Positions 49,077-61,800 of a stretch of 64,000 nucleotides of DNA are shown piece after piece. Below the pieces are notes generated by a model. It searched no databases. It saw nothing but the letters and a program-made list of their open reading frames with translations, and was not told the origin of the DNA. Made by a program: the position numbers and the translations under genes. Position 1 is the first letter of the stretch. Every line of letters begins with the position of its first letter. The DNA comes from Chaetorhynchus papuensis (lineage: Eukaryota; Chordata; Aves; Passeriformes; Rhipiduridae), in assembly GCA_013396525.1 (NCBI GenBank), contig VWYX01000896.1, forward strand, positions 172,718-236,717, read 5' to 3'.

Positions 49077-49480
49077 TAATGGGGAGGCCGGAGCCAGCCC
49101 GGGGGGCTGCCTGGAGCTTGGAGGGGCAGCTCCTTCCTTCCCAGGCTTGCCCTGTGGCTTGCTGCTACAAAACCCTCCAAGAGGGGAGGAAAAAAGCGCC
49201 TGTGTTCAGGTTTTACGTGAACACGATACAGGTTACATCGTGGGAGACTGCAAGCAGCTCTCCTGGGAGCACTGGGAGTGAAATAGGATGTATGGAACGT
49301 GGAGTGTGACTGTGAAGCTGTGTAGTTTTCTCGTGGCCAGGGAAAACCCACGGTCAGTAGGTGTAAGGAGAGCAGGTTTCTGCAGGTTGCTCCTGTCCCC
49401 AAAAGGCCGCTGTGGATGATTAATGGATGCAGGGAAACACTGCTGAGTTGGTGATGAGATGAATGCGCCGATGGTTTACA

Positions 49481-49713
49481 GCTAAAAGAGGAGGGATTGG
49501 GATCAGCTGTCTGGAGGAGGCTCTTCGCTGTGGGGGTGGTGTGGCCCTGGCACAGGTTTCCCAGAGAAGCTGTGGATGCCCCATCCCTGGAAGCGTCCAA
49601 GGCCCTCTTGGATGGAGAAACCTGGTTGAGTGGAAAGAGTCCCTGTCCATGGCAGGGGATTGGAATGAGAAGATGTTTAATGTCCCTTCCAGCTCAAATT
49701 ATTCTGTGAGCTA
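49481..49713 (+). mobile_element. CR1 LINE, 3'-terminal fragment
   Basis: About 230 bases. It runs from an AAAAGAGGAGGGATT block through GTGGCCCTGGCACAGG, AGAAGCTGTGGATGCCCCAT and AGTCCCTGTCCATGGCAGGG to GTCCCTTCCAGCTCAAATT at the end. The GATTAGATATTAGGAAG part of CR1 is replaced or heavily changed near 49500-49520. Confidence 0.92.
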
Positions 49714-49770
49714 CAGCCCTCAGTGTGCTGCTGTTGCTGTTCTTTGAGGGCTATATCCCACCCCAATGTA

Positions 49771-49811
49771 CTCTCTTTCAGTTTAAGGCCATTCCCCCTT
49801 TTCCCATCACT
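49771..49811 (-). mobile_element. CR1 LINE internal fragment, reverse orientation
   Basis: CTCTCTTTCAGTTTAAGGCC and ATTCCCCCTTTTCCCATCAC match the part of CR1 that lies 5' of the common 3' block, read in reverse. Only ~40 bases remain. It is sandwiched between two plus-oriented CR1 pieces. Confidence 0.75.
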
Positions 49812-49815
49812 AATT

Positions 49816-49847
49816 AGAGGTCTTCTCCAACCCAAATGATTCTATGA
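49816..49847 (+). mobile_element. CR1 LINE, 3' tail of another subfamily
   Basis: AGAGGTCTTCTCCAACCCAA followed by ATGATTCTATGA. This is the TCTTTTCCAACC-type 3' end, like the copy at 51819, not the TCCCTTCCAACCC type of its left neighbour. It is therefore probably a separate insertion. Confidence 0.8.
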
Positions 49848-51818
49848 AAAATAAATTATTATACCCAGCTTGCACATTCTCACTGGCCCAGCTCCTGGGT
49901 GTAGCAGCAGCTGATGGCTTCATCCCCGCAGGAGGGTACAAGGAGAAAAAGGCTGCATCTCTGCATCCACAGGCACAAGGGAAAAGCACCCCCACGAAAG
50001 GCAGAACGGAAATGTGAACGTTGTCTCTGAAGCTGTGGAGACATTTTGGGGCTGTGGTTCCTGCTGGTAGCATCTGAACAGCTCAAAGTCAACCCCAGCC
50101 CCGAACAGAGCTGTGAATTTGGGCATGAACCAACCTGAGTAAATGTGGTTTCTCATCATCCTAAATGTGGGAAATCTGCCCCTTTGTTTCTTTCACAAAG
50201 AGCCTCTGGGTTTAAGAGAAAAGAAATATTTGGGAGATGCACTCAGGGGCCAGGAAAAAAAAAGAAATGAAGGGAGAGTGGAAAATAAAAATCCCCCTTC
50301 TGTAACTTTTGTCTTTGACAGGTATAGTCAGTAAATACCCTCTAGCGAATCTTTGAAATGCAACTTTTTATCATCGAGATAATTACTCTGCTCTAAAAAT
50401 CTCCTCTGTTTCTGAGGATGTGTCTTTTTCTGAAGTGATGATGTTGAGAGAGAATGAGTTCAAAACCTTTTAGTGTAACTACAGTTAATAGGTGCGTGTG
50501 AAGACTGCAGCCATAAAAAAGAGCAGTATAAAGTTTCTGTTTGGATGGTTTGGGATTGGTAAAAGATGATGAAGTTACATTTCAGATTTAAGGAAAAACA
50601 AAAATTTAGAACCTCGTTCTTGGTGCTGTGAGGTCAGTCCTACTTAATTGCACAGCGGAGTTATTTGTAACTGGGACTGCCATCCACAGCAAGAATAAAT
50701 GGCTCCATTTAGGACTTTTGGAGCCAATTAAGACTTTAACACAAGTCATAAGAGGTTTGGTGGGGGCAAAGTCAGCCCTCAGAAGCTGCCACCTTCTGCT
50801 GTCAGGGGAGAACTGGCAGAAACTCACACTTCTCATTTGGAGAGATTAGTTCGTTCTGCCACACACAGGGCTCCTGAGGACTTCAGCTGCAGTTACCTGC
50901 ACATAAAAGAGAATGACTAATGTGGAGAAGGATTTAAATATCTAAGTCTCTTTAACATAATCTCCATTAATTTTTATGGATTAAGGAATTCTCTGTGTTA
51001 AAGCAGTCGCGGAGGCTTTTGAACTCCCGCTCTGCTAATTGGTGAAGAGAAAATAATTCCTTTGTATGTCCAGAAAACTGTGGACTGCTAGAAAATTAAA
51101 AAATTACAGTAAAAACTCTGCCTGAGGTATTATTTACTGGCCTCCTTTGACAGATGTGTACTAAGCACTGAAATATAAAGGGGAAAAATTACCTGGGAAT
51201 GGTTGACGGACATTAAACATACAAATTACTGGATTTGACGTGCTCAAAGGGAAATGAGATGTTCCTCAGTAACATCTCGGGGTACTGCAGGGGTTGGAAG
51301 CGTCCACAGGCCCCTCTCCCTCTCCTGAATTCCATTCAGCTCTTAGATGGCAAATTGGGAAATGATACCTGCATTTGCTTTTCCTTATCATGGCTCTGCT
51401 GCTGCTGCTGCTGCCAACAGCAGTGTGGAACAAATGCTGAGCCAGCAGCTGGCAGCCCCTCAAGTACATATGTTTTTATCTGTTTAAAAATAGCCGCTCA
51501 GAATTAATGCTTTTCAGGATCAGGAAGGTCCTCGTTCTGGGATTTGTTTAAGATAGTATATTTTTGTTCTAACCACACATTCTTTGTGCTGCTCTGCCTC
51601 TCCAGTTGGAGCCTGCTGGCCCCTGCCTCTTGTTTACTGAAGCAAATTTCACAGACATCTTACGGAGACATTCGTGTCCTGCCTTTTTTTTTTTAATGTT
51701 TTCACTTGGGATGAAATCCATTCCCACACAGAAACTCTGTTGTCTAATTGATGCCCAAAGATCCCCCTAACAGGGAATCCAACCATGCCTTGGCATGGAA
51801 TAAGTCCTCTGTCTCCAT
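49848..51818. other. Unique noncoding stretch
   Basis: Single-copy sequence with short A-rich runs. Overlapping minus-strand frames at 49810-50159 are mutual shadows without domains. No transposon was recognised. Confidence 0.58.
51396..51413. repeat. (CTG)6 trinucleotide run
   Basis: Six CTG units, giving Cys, Leu or Ala runs in the three plus-strand frames. No credible exon surrounds it. Confidence 0.85.
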
Positions 51819-51906
51819 GGTTTTGTGGTGGACCTGGCAGTGCTGGGTTAAAGATTGGGCTCAATCCTAGAGGTCTTTTCCAACTTTAATTATTGATTCT
51901 ATGAAT
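51819..51906 (+). mobile_element. CR1 LINE, 3' fragment of a third subfamily
   Basis: Contains GTGGTGGACCTGGCAGTGCT, AAGATTGGGCTCAATCCTAG and AGGTCTTTTCCAACTTTAAT, then a tail GATTCTATGAAT. The CTGGCAGTGCTGGGTTAA block is a mark of a CR1 lineage distinct from the other two in this window. Confidence 0.88.
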
Positions 51907-54900
51907 AACACTGATGCTGCTGCTCAGTCTTGGGAGATGCCACATGGACTCTGCAGCCCCTTCCTCCTAAATAATACATTTCAAATTGATTTTTTTTTAA
52001 AAATATATTTATACAGCCAGTGAAAGCTGTGCTTTCTCTGGATGTCAAAAGTCAAAATCTTCCCATGAATTGGCGCAATGGCTGCGTACAGGCATAGGAG
52101 GAATCCTTAATGCTTTTCCTCTGGTACCCAGGGAATTTAAGGGGACAGGGGGTAGTCAGGTTCGGCACAACAGATGAGAACAAATTGTTTCTGTCTGAAA
52201 CTCCTGATGGCAAGCTGGACCCAGGAACTGGACATTTGTCTCACAGTCACATACGGATTATTAACACGGCGATGAATTTAATTAGTGGCTTCTTCTGTCA
52301 GCTCTGTAATGAAGAACCATGATTTCTGCTCTGACTTCTGGCATAGGCTGCTGCAGGGAAATAAGCAAAGCAACAATGTGCTGTGACTTGACCTGGTAAG
52401 AAATGGCACAATTGACTACCACAAATGTCTGTACCCAGGCTGTTCCCTCTCTCCACTCTCAGCACCTACACAGACACCAACATCATTTCCCATTTTTTTT
52501 TTTTATTACAAGTTTTCAAGACTTAAGCAAAAGACGCAAGACAAACTTATTTATAAGAGCACAGGATACCTTAAAAAAAGAGAAAAGAACGAACCATGTT
52601 GTTTATGTTGACTAAATGACAGTCATCAGTTAAGCAGAATATTTTAACTACGTTAATTTTTCTGTAAACTTTGGTTGCAGGCACTTCTGAATTTCCTGGG
52701 GCGAGGAAAGTTCTAACTGAAGGTTCCATAATACCTCCCCTTTGCCATGTTTCAAGACATTTTTTTTTTCCTGCCTTTTTGGGAAATGGTTTTTCTCCAT
52801 TCACCCTTAGAACTCTTTTCAGAAATTCCCTTGTGGTCAAGTCAATACTTAAACACTAAACAACACAATAACCAGGCACGTAGCTGCTTTTGTAAATTAA
52901 AGCAGCTTTAATTTTGTCATAATATTTTTTCAAATGCAACTGTAGCCTGGAGCTCCACTCAATTAAATCATCCAAAATATTTTAATAGGGTTAGCAGCTT
53001 TGCTTCTATTGTCTTTAGCTGGCTTTGCACTAGCCTTGGGGTGGACGAGAGGCTAATACTGCATCAGCAGGGAACTGGTACAACCTCCTAATGCAATGCT
53101 CTTCCCCTATATTTCACCCATGTTCAGTCCAAAATATTTTGAGGGTGGCATTTTTGGTAGACTCTTTCCCCAAAATGCAGAATGTGAAAGGCTGCTAGTG
53201 CTTATCCAAGGAGCAATTGGGAACTTTCCCCTAAACTGCTTTCAATGACACCTCCAGGTGTGACATTTTTGCACAGAAAAACTAGATAACCTGGGTGGAA
53301 TTCGGAGAAAAGCCAGGGGGATCGTCAGGAAGGTTGGAAAGACTTACCAAGGCAGACTGTTATGGTTTAGAGGAGCAGTAACTGAGGAAAGTCACGATTG
53401 TTCCACAAAGAGTAGGAGGAGGTAAAGGCTGAGGAAGCAGAGCTTGCTGTAGGAGAGCCAAGCCAAGGAAACACCACTCTTGGGTTATACCAGTGGTTAC
53501 TTTTTTAACATGAAGACTTAAAGGTGAGGTGAAAATATATATATGGAAGTTGAACAGTTTGTTGGGATGCAGAGGCTCAGGGCTTCACAGAGATGGTGAA
53601 AAGCTACATCAGAGCGATGCAAGGTGCTGTAGCATTTGTCATCCTCAGTGACAAAGACACGTGGGGGAAAATTTCATTCAAAATGTGGTGAGTTAGTGTG
53701 TGGAAAGTGTAATCTCTTACCTGTGAATCCATTGCTTCCTTAAGGTGTTCTCTGGACTCTGCCATTTTATGGGGAAAAGTCTCACTGCTGGTCACAGGAG
53801 AAGGTCTGGAGAAAAGACCATGGCTCTGCCTGTTACAAAACAGCAGCTGTGTTCTCCTGAGTGGTTTTTTTTCCCCCTGAAACTTTAGGCTTAGAATAAG
53901 AAATCAGTTTTTGATTTATGTGTTTATACCAAGCCTACACTTGCTGTTCAGTGGTGTTGAACTGCTGTGAGATGCAAAAATCTTTCAGTAATTGTAAGAA
54001 AATGCTGCGAGCCTGTGCTTCCTTTAAAAGCTATTTTTCTTCAGATTATAATTTTCTGCTTGACTTACTGAGAATCTGTGGTGAACAAGCTCTTTTTTTC
54101 CCCTTCTAACTTCTTTAAAGGCTTAACTTTGAAAAATGCACTAAACTAGCTAGTGCCCCAGTTTCAATTTCCTTGTTTTACCTTGAAAATTACTGTAAAT
54201 CTCTTCTAGTATTGTTCTGCATAAAAGATAAGTGCACATTAATAATGCAAGCTTAGAAACTTTCTGGATATTGTAAAGAATAGGAATCTATTAAGGAAAC
54301 AATGGCATTGTTTTCCTTTCATATTACTTCCCCTTTCAGTACCATCTATCATAACCCATAAGAGACTCAAATAACAATTTTCACTCTCAATATACCTAGA
54401 GCAGCCATGTTGAAGACTGAAAAACACAACATTAAGGTCATTTTTTAACAGAAGGGAGCCAGCTGGCAAATTTTTGTTGAAAATGCAGGTAGGAGTCTGT
54501 ACCTGATGCTTAACCAGGTAGGGTTATATACAGAATTAATGCTTTTCAGGTCCAATTTCAGTGAACTGTGAACCCATGGCCATATGCTGGGTAGTCATAT
54601 CAGACTGGTTACTTTCTCGTAATTGTTGAATTCATTTAAAATGAGAATTCATGGTCATCACTGCTGTGGGAAGCTTATCTCCTCCTGAATAGGCTGATAA
54701 ATAACAGTAGGCAATGGAAAAGAATATATACACTCCTCTTTTCCTCATAGTTCAGCACATCAGTTGGGGAGGAATTCTTGGTTTATGCCAGATTTGGGAA
54801 ATAAAATCAATCAATAATTCAAAATCCACCAGCTAAATGCACACAAGAGACTTGAAATGCTCTTGTTTCCCTCAGTGGAACTCTTTTCTTACCTCTAGGT

Positions 54901-56910
54901 CAATTTTGCACAATTTGTGTGTGCCAAAGCTAATTTTGGATTTAAAAAAAACACATCTGGTCAGTCCTAAAATTAACGTCATTTTGTGATGGGCTTCAAA
55001 CACCAGAGATTAATGGGTGCTTAGGAAAAGAAAAATCAGCACAATAATAATTGGGAAGGGAAAAACCACGGATGCATTAAACGCCAAACCTTCTCCTATC
55101 TAGAGTTAAGCTGCATTTTTGTCCTTGAGGATTCAAATAAAAGTGTTTAAGAAGAGAAGCAAAAACGAGTATAAAATGCATGCAGGGAGAAACCTGCCCT
55201 GATTCTGTAGGAGGAGATGGGATTCTCAGCAAGGCTCAGCTGTCTGTGCCTGTGTGGGTTCTGCCCAGCGGGAAGGCTCGGATGGAAATCCTCGGAGCCG
55301 TGCACACACACAGGCAAAGCTGAGAGCACATACCCAGCAACTGGAGCTCGCTGAAGTTTTTGAACAGCTCCCAAAAGGAAGGGAAATGCTTGAGCAACTG
55401 AACTGGGTTCACCACGGGGAGCTTGCTGCTCATATTCCTCCTCCTTCTGGCCCTGGAGGAGGAGGGCTGGGGAAAGGAAGGAGTGGGAAGCAGTGCCTGG
55501 GGTTGTAAGTGAACAGTTTTAAATGAAAAGGTGCCTTATGGGATAGAAACAATCTGCTAAATCCATGCCTCAAAAATTCCAGTTATAGATGTCTGCAAGG
55601 AGGGGAGAACTGAGGTACCACTAGGGCAGGTAATACCTGAATATATAGCTACTGCTATGGGAAGATAATTCATGTGTGTGGCAATTCCTTTTCTTTTAAG
55701 CACAGCACCTGGGTTCTCCCTGTGGAATTGCCACTGTGTAGGTGCCAGCTGTATGTTTGTGGTCTGTCCATAGATGCACACTGGTGTGTAAGGAGTTGTG
55801 CAAACACAGCTGATCAATTCACTTCAAATAATTTGCTTTTCTGAGCTATCTCTGTAGCAAATACCTCAGACTTGTTTTTCAGACATCAGGTCTACTGTCA
55901 TCTGTGGGTTTTCCTAATACTGACCTATTTTTTCCCCAAGATTAAGATCCAGTGGTCATTATTACTTTAAGCTTCTATTTCAAAAGTATTTCTGTTCCCA
56001 GCATATGGGCACCATTGCAGCCAAATTTTTGTTAAACTGGAAGGTTTAACCCCACAAGCAGCTGTGGACTTGCAGTATTTCCATGAACCCTGTCTGCTTT
56101 GTTGCTCAAATGCAGGTTTGAAAGTCCATCTTTCTAGAGATTAGCAGTTTTAAGGACCTGGCCAAGTGAAGTGATTTTTTGGCAGTGACAGTGATAGGAG
56201 TCGTCCCTGTAAATACTCAGGTAGAAGTTTAAAAATGTGTAAAATTAGTCACCAAAGAGAAAAGCCCTATTGAGGTCACATCCACATCTTCCCCCCAAAG
56301 GTGACTCTGGGAGCAGCAGTGGTTTAAGCTGTTTGCCAGTTCTCACTCAGTGTAATTCATGCAGGGTTAAATGTCACAGCTTCACCCAGCACAGCAATAC
56401 TCAGGGATGAAGATGAATTAGGGATGCGTGTCTGGCCTTTCCATTTATTGGCTGTTCCTTCCAGGAGCCGCGACTCAACCACAAAAACTCCGCTTGTATC
56501 TGAAACTTGGCAAACGAATCCCGAATCCCACGGAAATTAGTTAATGTAAACTCCTAAGAGTAGAATTATTTGGCAGTTTCTAGCCCTCTGGCCATCTATT
56601 AAAGATGCATAAACAAAACCTAAAGCACAGCAGTTCCAGATGTTTGTTTGTACTCAGCTGGGGGTGGGGGGAGAAGGATTTGCTGTTTAAAGAGAAATTA
56701 GAGGAAATTTTTGCGTTTGGAAGTAGGAAGCGAGTTTACTGCAACTGTTCATTTTCAATCAAATGAGACTTATGAGTGTCTGAACATTTGTTCCAGCAGG
56801 GTGGAGCTGCAGCAGTGCTGGTTTAAATGCAGCTTGGCTGGTGCTGGATTCAGGATGTGACTGGGGCAGCACAAAGCTGCTCCTGAATCCTTGCTTGGCT
56901 CTGTGTGTCA
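51907..56910. other. Unique noncoding stretch
   Basis: Single-copy sequence, AT-rich in its centre. T runs occur near 52494-52504 and 52761-52769. All frames are below 90 codons and lack domains. A weak LTR-start-like sequence at 53358 was considered and rejected. Confidence 0.57.
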
Positions 56911-57097
56911 CGGAATCACAGAACAGTTTGGGCTGGAAGGGACAGTAAAGACCACCCAGTTCCAACCCCCCTGCCACGGGCAGGGTCATTTCCAGCTCAC
57001 CAGGTTTCTCAGAGACCCATCCAACCTCCCCTTGGACACTTCCAGGGATCGGAAATCCACAGCTTCCCTGGCAAACCTGTGCCAGAGGTGGGGAGAA
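56911..57097 (-). mobile_element. CR1 LINE, 3'-terminal fragment
   Basis: About 190 bases in reverse orientation: CGGAATCACAGAACAGTTTG (56911-56930), CCCCCCTGCCACGGGCAGGG, CCATCCAACCTCCCCTTGGA. The divergence is moderate. It explains the 119-codon minus-strand frame at 56759-57118. Confidence 0.94.
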
Positions 57098-57547
57098 GGT
57101 GATGGAGAGCACAAACAAGCCTGAAGGGGACTTTGCAAGGGATTAAAATACTGGAGTGTGCATTGGAATATATTTCTATCCAGGGAGCTGGTAAATGCGA
57201 GGTTTTATATAAAGTGAGTGCTCAGCCTGCAGTTGAAGGCTTTATATGACCTTTGAATACCACAAGTACCCCAATCTCTCTGCTTCTGTAAACCCCTTGA
57301 TGCAGAGCAGCTTTTTCATTCTCCTTTTCATGAACAAACCATTTCTGTGGATGGCCCTCATCAATTTGCAAAACTCTTGTTTAATGATGTCTGCATGGGA
57401 GTCAAAGCCAGCTGCTTTACAATCAAATCCTTGCAAAGCAATTAATAAAGCAATTTTTCAGCTATACCCTGAGAACCAGAGGACAGACCAGAAGCAATTC
57501 CTCTATAGCTTTAATACCTAGGGGTTGTGTAATTATATGAAGCTTTG

Positions 57548-57584
<37 letters not shown>

Positions 57585-58177
57585 ATACATATGACTTCTG
57601 TTGCTGCAAACTGAAAGTTTAGGACTTTTTCAGAGGAAAGAATATCCTTTTGGCTTAGGTGTTCATTTAACATCCCACAAAATGTCTTTTTGGAATTAGG
57701 GAAGAGGAGGATGAGTTAAAGGCTTTTCTTAGCAGTGAGAGACCAGGGTTTGACTAGTGTTGAAAAAGCCAGAGTAACCTTTCTGTGATGTAACTATTGA
57801 TGTTTGACTGAACTCCCTCTTCTGTGGGCCTGAAGCCAACTTATTACAGGCGATAAATTACAAAATGTTTGCACTACTGATGCTGCCTGGATTCAAAATA
57901 CCCAGGTTTTTTATTTACTCTATAAAGCAGTGTACTACGCCAGAAAATTTTAAGCTCTACTTAAGCATTACACTACAAAAAAAGCATCTCATTAAAAAAT
58001 AATAAAAAAACCCCAAAATAATTACTGTATATTTTAAAAGCTAAACTCTTAGGAAGGAGAGAAAAAGGAGATAAAAACTTGTATGAAGAATCTGGGCCTC
58101 TTAATTTTTAAACCAGGCAAGGAATAAGAGCTCCAGAGCAGCACAGGAGCCTGCAGGGACAGAGCCAAGGCGTGGAT
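57098..58177. other. Unique noncoding stretch
   Basis: AT-rich sequence with an A-rich block near 57994-58015. No exon or repeat family was recognised apart from the TA repeat listed separately. Confidence 0.6.
57550..57592. repeat. (AT)n microsatellite with a GT interruption
   Basis: About fourteen AT units followed by GTGTGTATACATAT. Self-complementary and likely variable in length. Confidence 0.95.
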
Positions 58178-58190
58178 TGCCATCTAGTGG
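58178..58190 (-). promoter_or_regulatory. CTCF-like motif, reverse orientation
   Basis: TGCCATCTAGTGG on the plus strand, that is CCACTAGATGGCA on the minus strand, which matches the remembered CTCF core CCACYAGRKGGCA at every position. Paired with the plus-strand motif at 58876, it gives a divergent arrangement. Confidence 0.5.
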
Positions 58191-58875
58191 GGTCTGGTCA
58201 CTGGGGACAAGCACAGGAGTTTCACGTTTCAGGGGGATGCCTGGATTCTTTATGCATTGCACGGCCCCAAATTGGCTTATTTTCCCTTCAACTCTCCTTT
58301 AAGCTGCCATCTGGCTTAAAGGCCCTGGGTTTCCTTGTGCAGGAGTAAAACTACATCACATTTTGGCTTGGTGTTGTAGGCCTGCTGTAGTACTGCAGAA
58401 GGAAACCTCAAGTCATTGCAAAGTCTGGCTGGCAGGGGCTCCACAGGAATCACTAAACCCTGCCATGTAAGGGAGAGTTCACTGCTCTCATTAAAAGCAA
58501 GTTTAAATTCAGGTTTTAAATGAAACACAGCATTTATTCGTTTGGAGTAATTTTTCACAGCACGCATTTAAAAAGACCCAGCAGTGCATGCTTGAGGGGG
58601 CTCTTGCTAGAACGCAGTAGGGCTTGGACTGGTTTATTTACCCTTCCCTTGGGCAGGCTCTCAAAAGACCAGGACAGCGACTTCTGGTTGCAGAGTGTTC
58701 CAGAACACTCAATAAAAACTTTTTCTGAGGTCCCACCTGGCTGGTATTCCTGTCCTGTCCCGGGCACGGGGACACAAACGTGTGAGCAGTGATAAGAAAA
58801 TTCGGTAACATCTTGGACAGCAGTCAGACTTGGTGGTTTGGTAATGAAGTGTTGATTATGTCACTAACTGTGACT

Positions 58876-58888
58876 CCACTAGGTGGCA
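58876..58888 (+). promoter_or_regulatory. CTCF-like motif, forward orientation
   Basis: CCACTAGGTGGCA fits the CTCF core at every position. It lies about 700 bases from the reverse motif at 58178. Occupancy depends on factors not visible in sequence. Confidence 0.5.
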
Positions 58889-61800
58889 CAGAAGTACTTT
58901 TTTTGGGATAAATTTAAACACTGCCACTGCAAGAAAATTTCCTTGAGGAAATCCAGCACGAGCTGCCTTTTCCATTCATTTGGAGAGTCATCTCAAAGCA
59001 TGAGTATTGTGGGACTTTTACATCGGTTATTAATAAAAAGCCCTCAGAGTGAAAACCACTCAGTCAATCACTGGATCTGGGATTTTTATACCAGAAGGAT
59101 CTTCAAAACTACTGTGATGGCCCTGCCCAAAGGGCAAAGAGCAGAAAATAAGCTGCCAGGATGACGCATCGGGCAAAAATGAGGGAGCAAAGTGTGGAGT
59201 CCCCTCCCCTGACAGGGCAGGACGATGTGAATTTTCCTAGAGAACCTCCATCAATGCCTCATCCCAGCAGCGTGAAGCTTCCCTCAGCTTGCTGCAGGTG
59301 AGCCTTGGCACATTCCCATGGTTTTTGCTCCAGTCTTGATGCTGCAATGAAAGGCATCAGTGGTGGCTGAGCCAAAGAGCGGGAATGCTGTGATGGAGCT
59401 GTACAGGCACACTGATAAGATTGCTCTTTTTTCCTATGCAGATGCACAGAATAATATTCCATCAAGCCCCTCTGCACTGGAACAAATGTTTTTCACATTT
59501 TTTGTAAGTCTGGGGGTTTTTTTCAATTTTTTTTTTCATTGAAAATCACTAACCTCAAAAATCAGATTTGTGTGGGTGTTTGGTTTAGAATGGGAAGGCC
59601 TTCAGATTCTGTGCTCAGTGCAGACACGAATTTTGTGTTGGATGACAGCAAACTTCATCCAGCTCTGTGCAGTCCCCTAAGCTCTTAATCAAGTGACAGG
59701 CCATTCTAGACATTGGGGTAGAGTTTCCTGTGACAGACAAAGCAATTCAATTAATTTCGCCATTTCCCTCTGCTCTTGAATTTCCCTGCCTCAGACTTAC
59801 CCAGACCCAGATTTTCATGGTCTCTGCGTCCCTGTCACTCTCCTGTGGCTCCAGCTTTTTGCTAAGTAGAGGTCACGGGTTCCAGCTGCCAAATGCCCCA
59901 CCAGGTTGCAAAGTGGTAATTATTGGCGTTGGTTCTCCCACTCTGGCAAAGCTGCTTGGCAGCTCTTGGTAACCCAATACTCCACTTGGGTTATTGCTGG
60001 GGGAGAATGGAGCTGCCCACAGCGATCCTTGCTGTAAATATGGCACAGAAGGGTTCATATATTAAGTCCTAATGAAAGGCTTGGACTGACACCAGTGACT
60101 TTTTCTGCATTTACGCTTTTCTGCTCAAAAAGATATTTCAGCAAAGGAGTGAAGGTTATGAACTAAGATATGGATGTCTGTCAGTCTCAGCAGTTGCCTA
60201 TGGTCATCTTCAAATAATGTTACTATTTCAATTTCTGTGCTTGTGTATTGGATATTGAGACATCCAAAGATTTGAATGTGGCCAGCTTTTCTCCATAGAG
60301 TTAGGGTGCTTGCTTCTTAAAATGCTCTCTTCGCCTATAAAAAAAACCCCATGTATATATTTTAGTTAAACTTTTATGTTCAGCCTGCATCTCCAAGGGT
60401 TGCAGTGCTCTGTAAAGCAGGCTCTGTGAAGTTGCAGGGGAATATTGCATGAGTTGCCCCAGTTAAAGGAACTGAGCTGTGGGCTCTGAGGAGCAGAACA
60501 CCAGAAAGTGAAGTACAGTTAGATGCTCAGACCCAAACTATGGCTGCGATGTGGTTGGTTGCAATTAAAGCACCTATTACAGTTAAAAGAGCTATTTCTA
60601 GCTGCAGAAGAAATTATTCCTCTGAAATAGCTATGAAGATGCAGATAAATGCTTAATTTCCCAGTTTGGGGTTTAGGTGCTCCTTTCCCCTTGCCAAAGA
60701 GGATTGGTGCTTGCCCAGGAGACTCGGGACAGCTCTGGTGCCCCACTTTAACTGGGACCTACCACTGCAATCCCTTCCTGCCTGTCTGGAAGTGTTTTTC
60801 CCTCTCTCAGGGCCATATCCATCAGTCACATGCACAAGATGCTCATGGAGCAGCCTTGCCTTCTCCTTTTTTTATGTTGCTATCTGAGAACTAGGCAGCT
60901 ACGTATATCTGAGCACCTTAAAACCAGTTCCAAGAAACACGTGGTTAAAAACATGAGTGTTTTAATGAGGCAGCCACCTTTTGAAGTTTTATGGCACTCC
61001 CCTGTCTTGTGCCCGTGTTTGGGTATTTAGGAGCACCTCTCTGTTACATACTGTGTCTTCTTTTGTAGATGACACTTCAGAAGTAACAAAATCAGAGTGA
61101 CTTCAGAGGGAAAAAATTTTCAGCTCATTTCTTCGGCACGGTCTGTCCTGTCTCGTGCTCCTCGAGCTTTTTGGTATTTTACTGTCATGCCTGCCTTTTG
61201 CATCATACAGTTTCCTCTGTTTCAGAGGCTGCTTTTTCCCCAGATGAGAACCAGCGGCCGGCTGATGGCAAGCACAGTGCTACACCCAGGTTAAGAATGC
61301 TTCACACAAATAATAACACATTTTTTGGCTAAACTCTTCTCAAAGCCTTTGAAAACATCCTGTTCCACATTGGGATATGAGGGGTAGCTGTGCCCTGGTG
61401 CAGAGCAGGAGGGGTCCTGCTGGTGGCTTGGGAGGTGGTGGATCAGGTCAGATTCTCCTGTTGGTGTTTTGCTGCTGGGGAAAAAGCTTTTGCCAAGTTC
61501 AGCACAGCAGCAGTGCAACAGGACAACCCCCTGACCCCATCTAGAGCCATCCCCTGAATCCGGGGGTGTTCAGGTACATCCCACAGGTGACAGGTGAGTG
61601 GTTTCTGCCTCCCTGAGGGCGTTTCTTGGTGGCAGATTTAAGGCAGGCTGGTTGCCAGTGGGAGGTAGCTGATGGCAGGACATCTAATTACAGGCTTTCC
61701 ACTTTCCAGGGTAACCTGGTGTCACACATAAACCTGTCAAAATTCCTCACAGATGGAAAATATGACGGAAAGTCAAGCTGACCCCTGTTTAGGTTTTGTA

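Larger units (their letters stand above)
48657..49480. other. Noncoding stretch with GC-rich patch
   Basis: Holds a CCAT/CCTT simple repeat (49003-49037) and a GC-rich patch at 49040-49120 with a CTCF-like motif. The 176-codon minus-strand frame (49070-49600) starts inside the CR1 at 49481-49713 and continues through unique DNA, so it is not accepted as a gene. Confidence 0.6.

Noticed and set aside
49070..49600. 176-codon minus-strand open frame
   Set aside because: It begins inside a CR1 copy read backwards. A frame of this length is expected about once by chance in 64 kb read in six frames.
53358..53500. TGTTATGGTTTAGAGGAGC resembling an avian LTR start
   Set aside because: No TATA, polyadenylation signal or matching CA end could be found downstream, and no target-site duplication.
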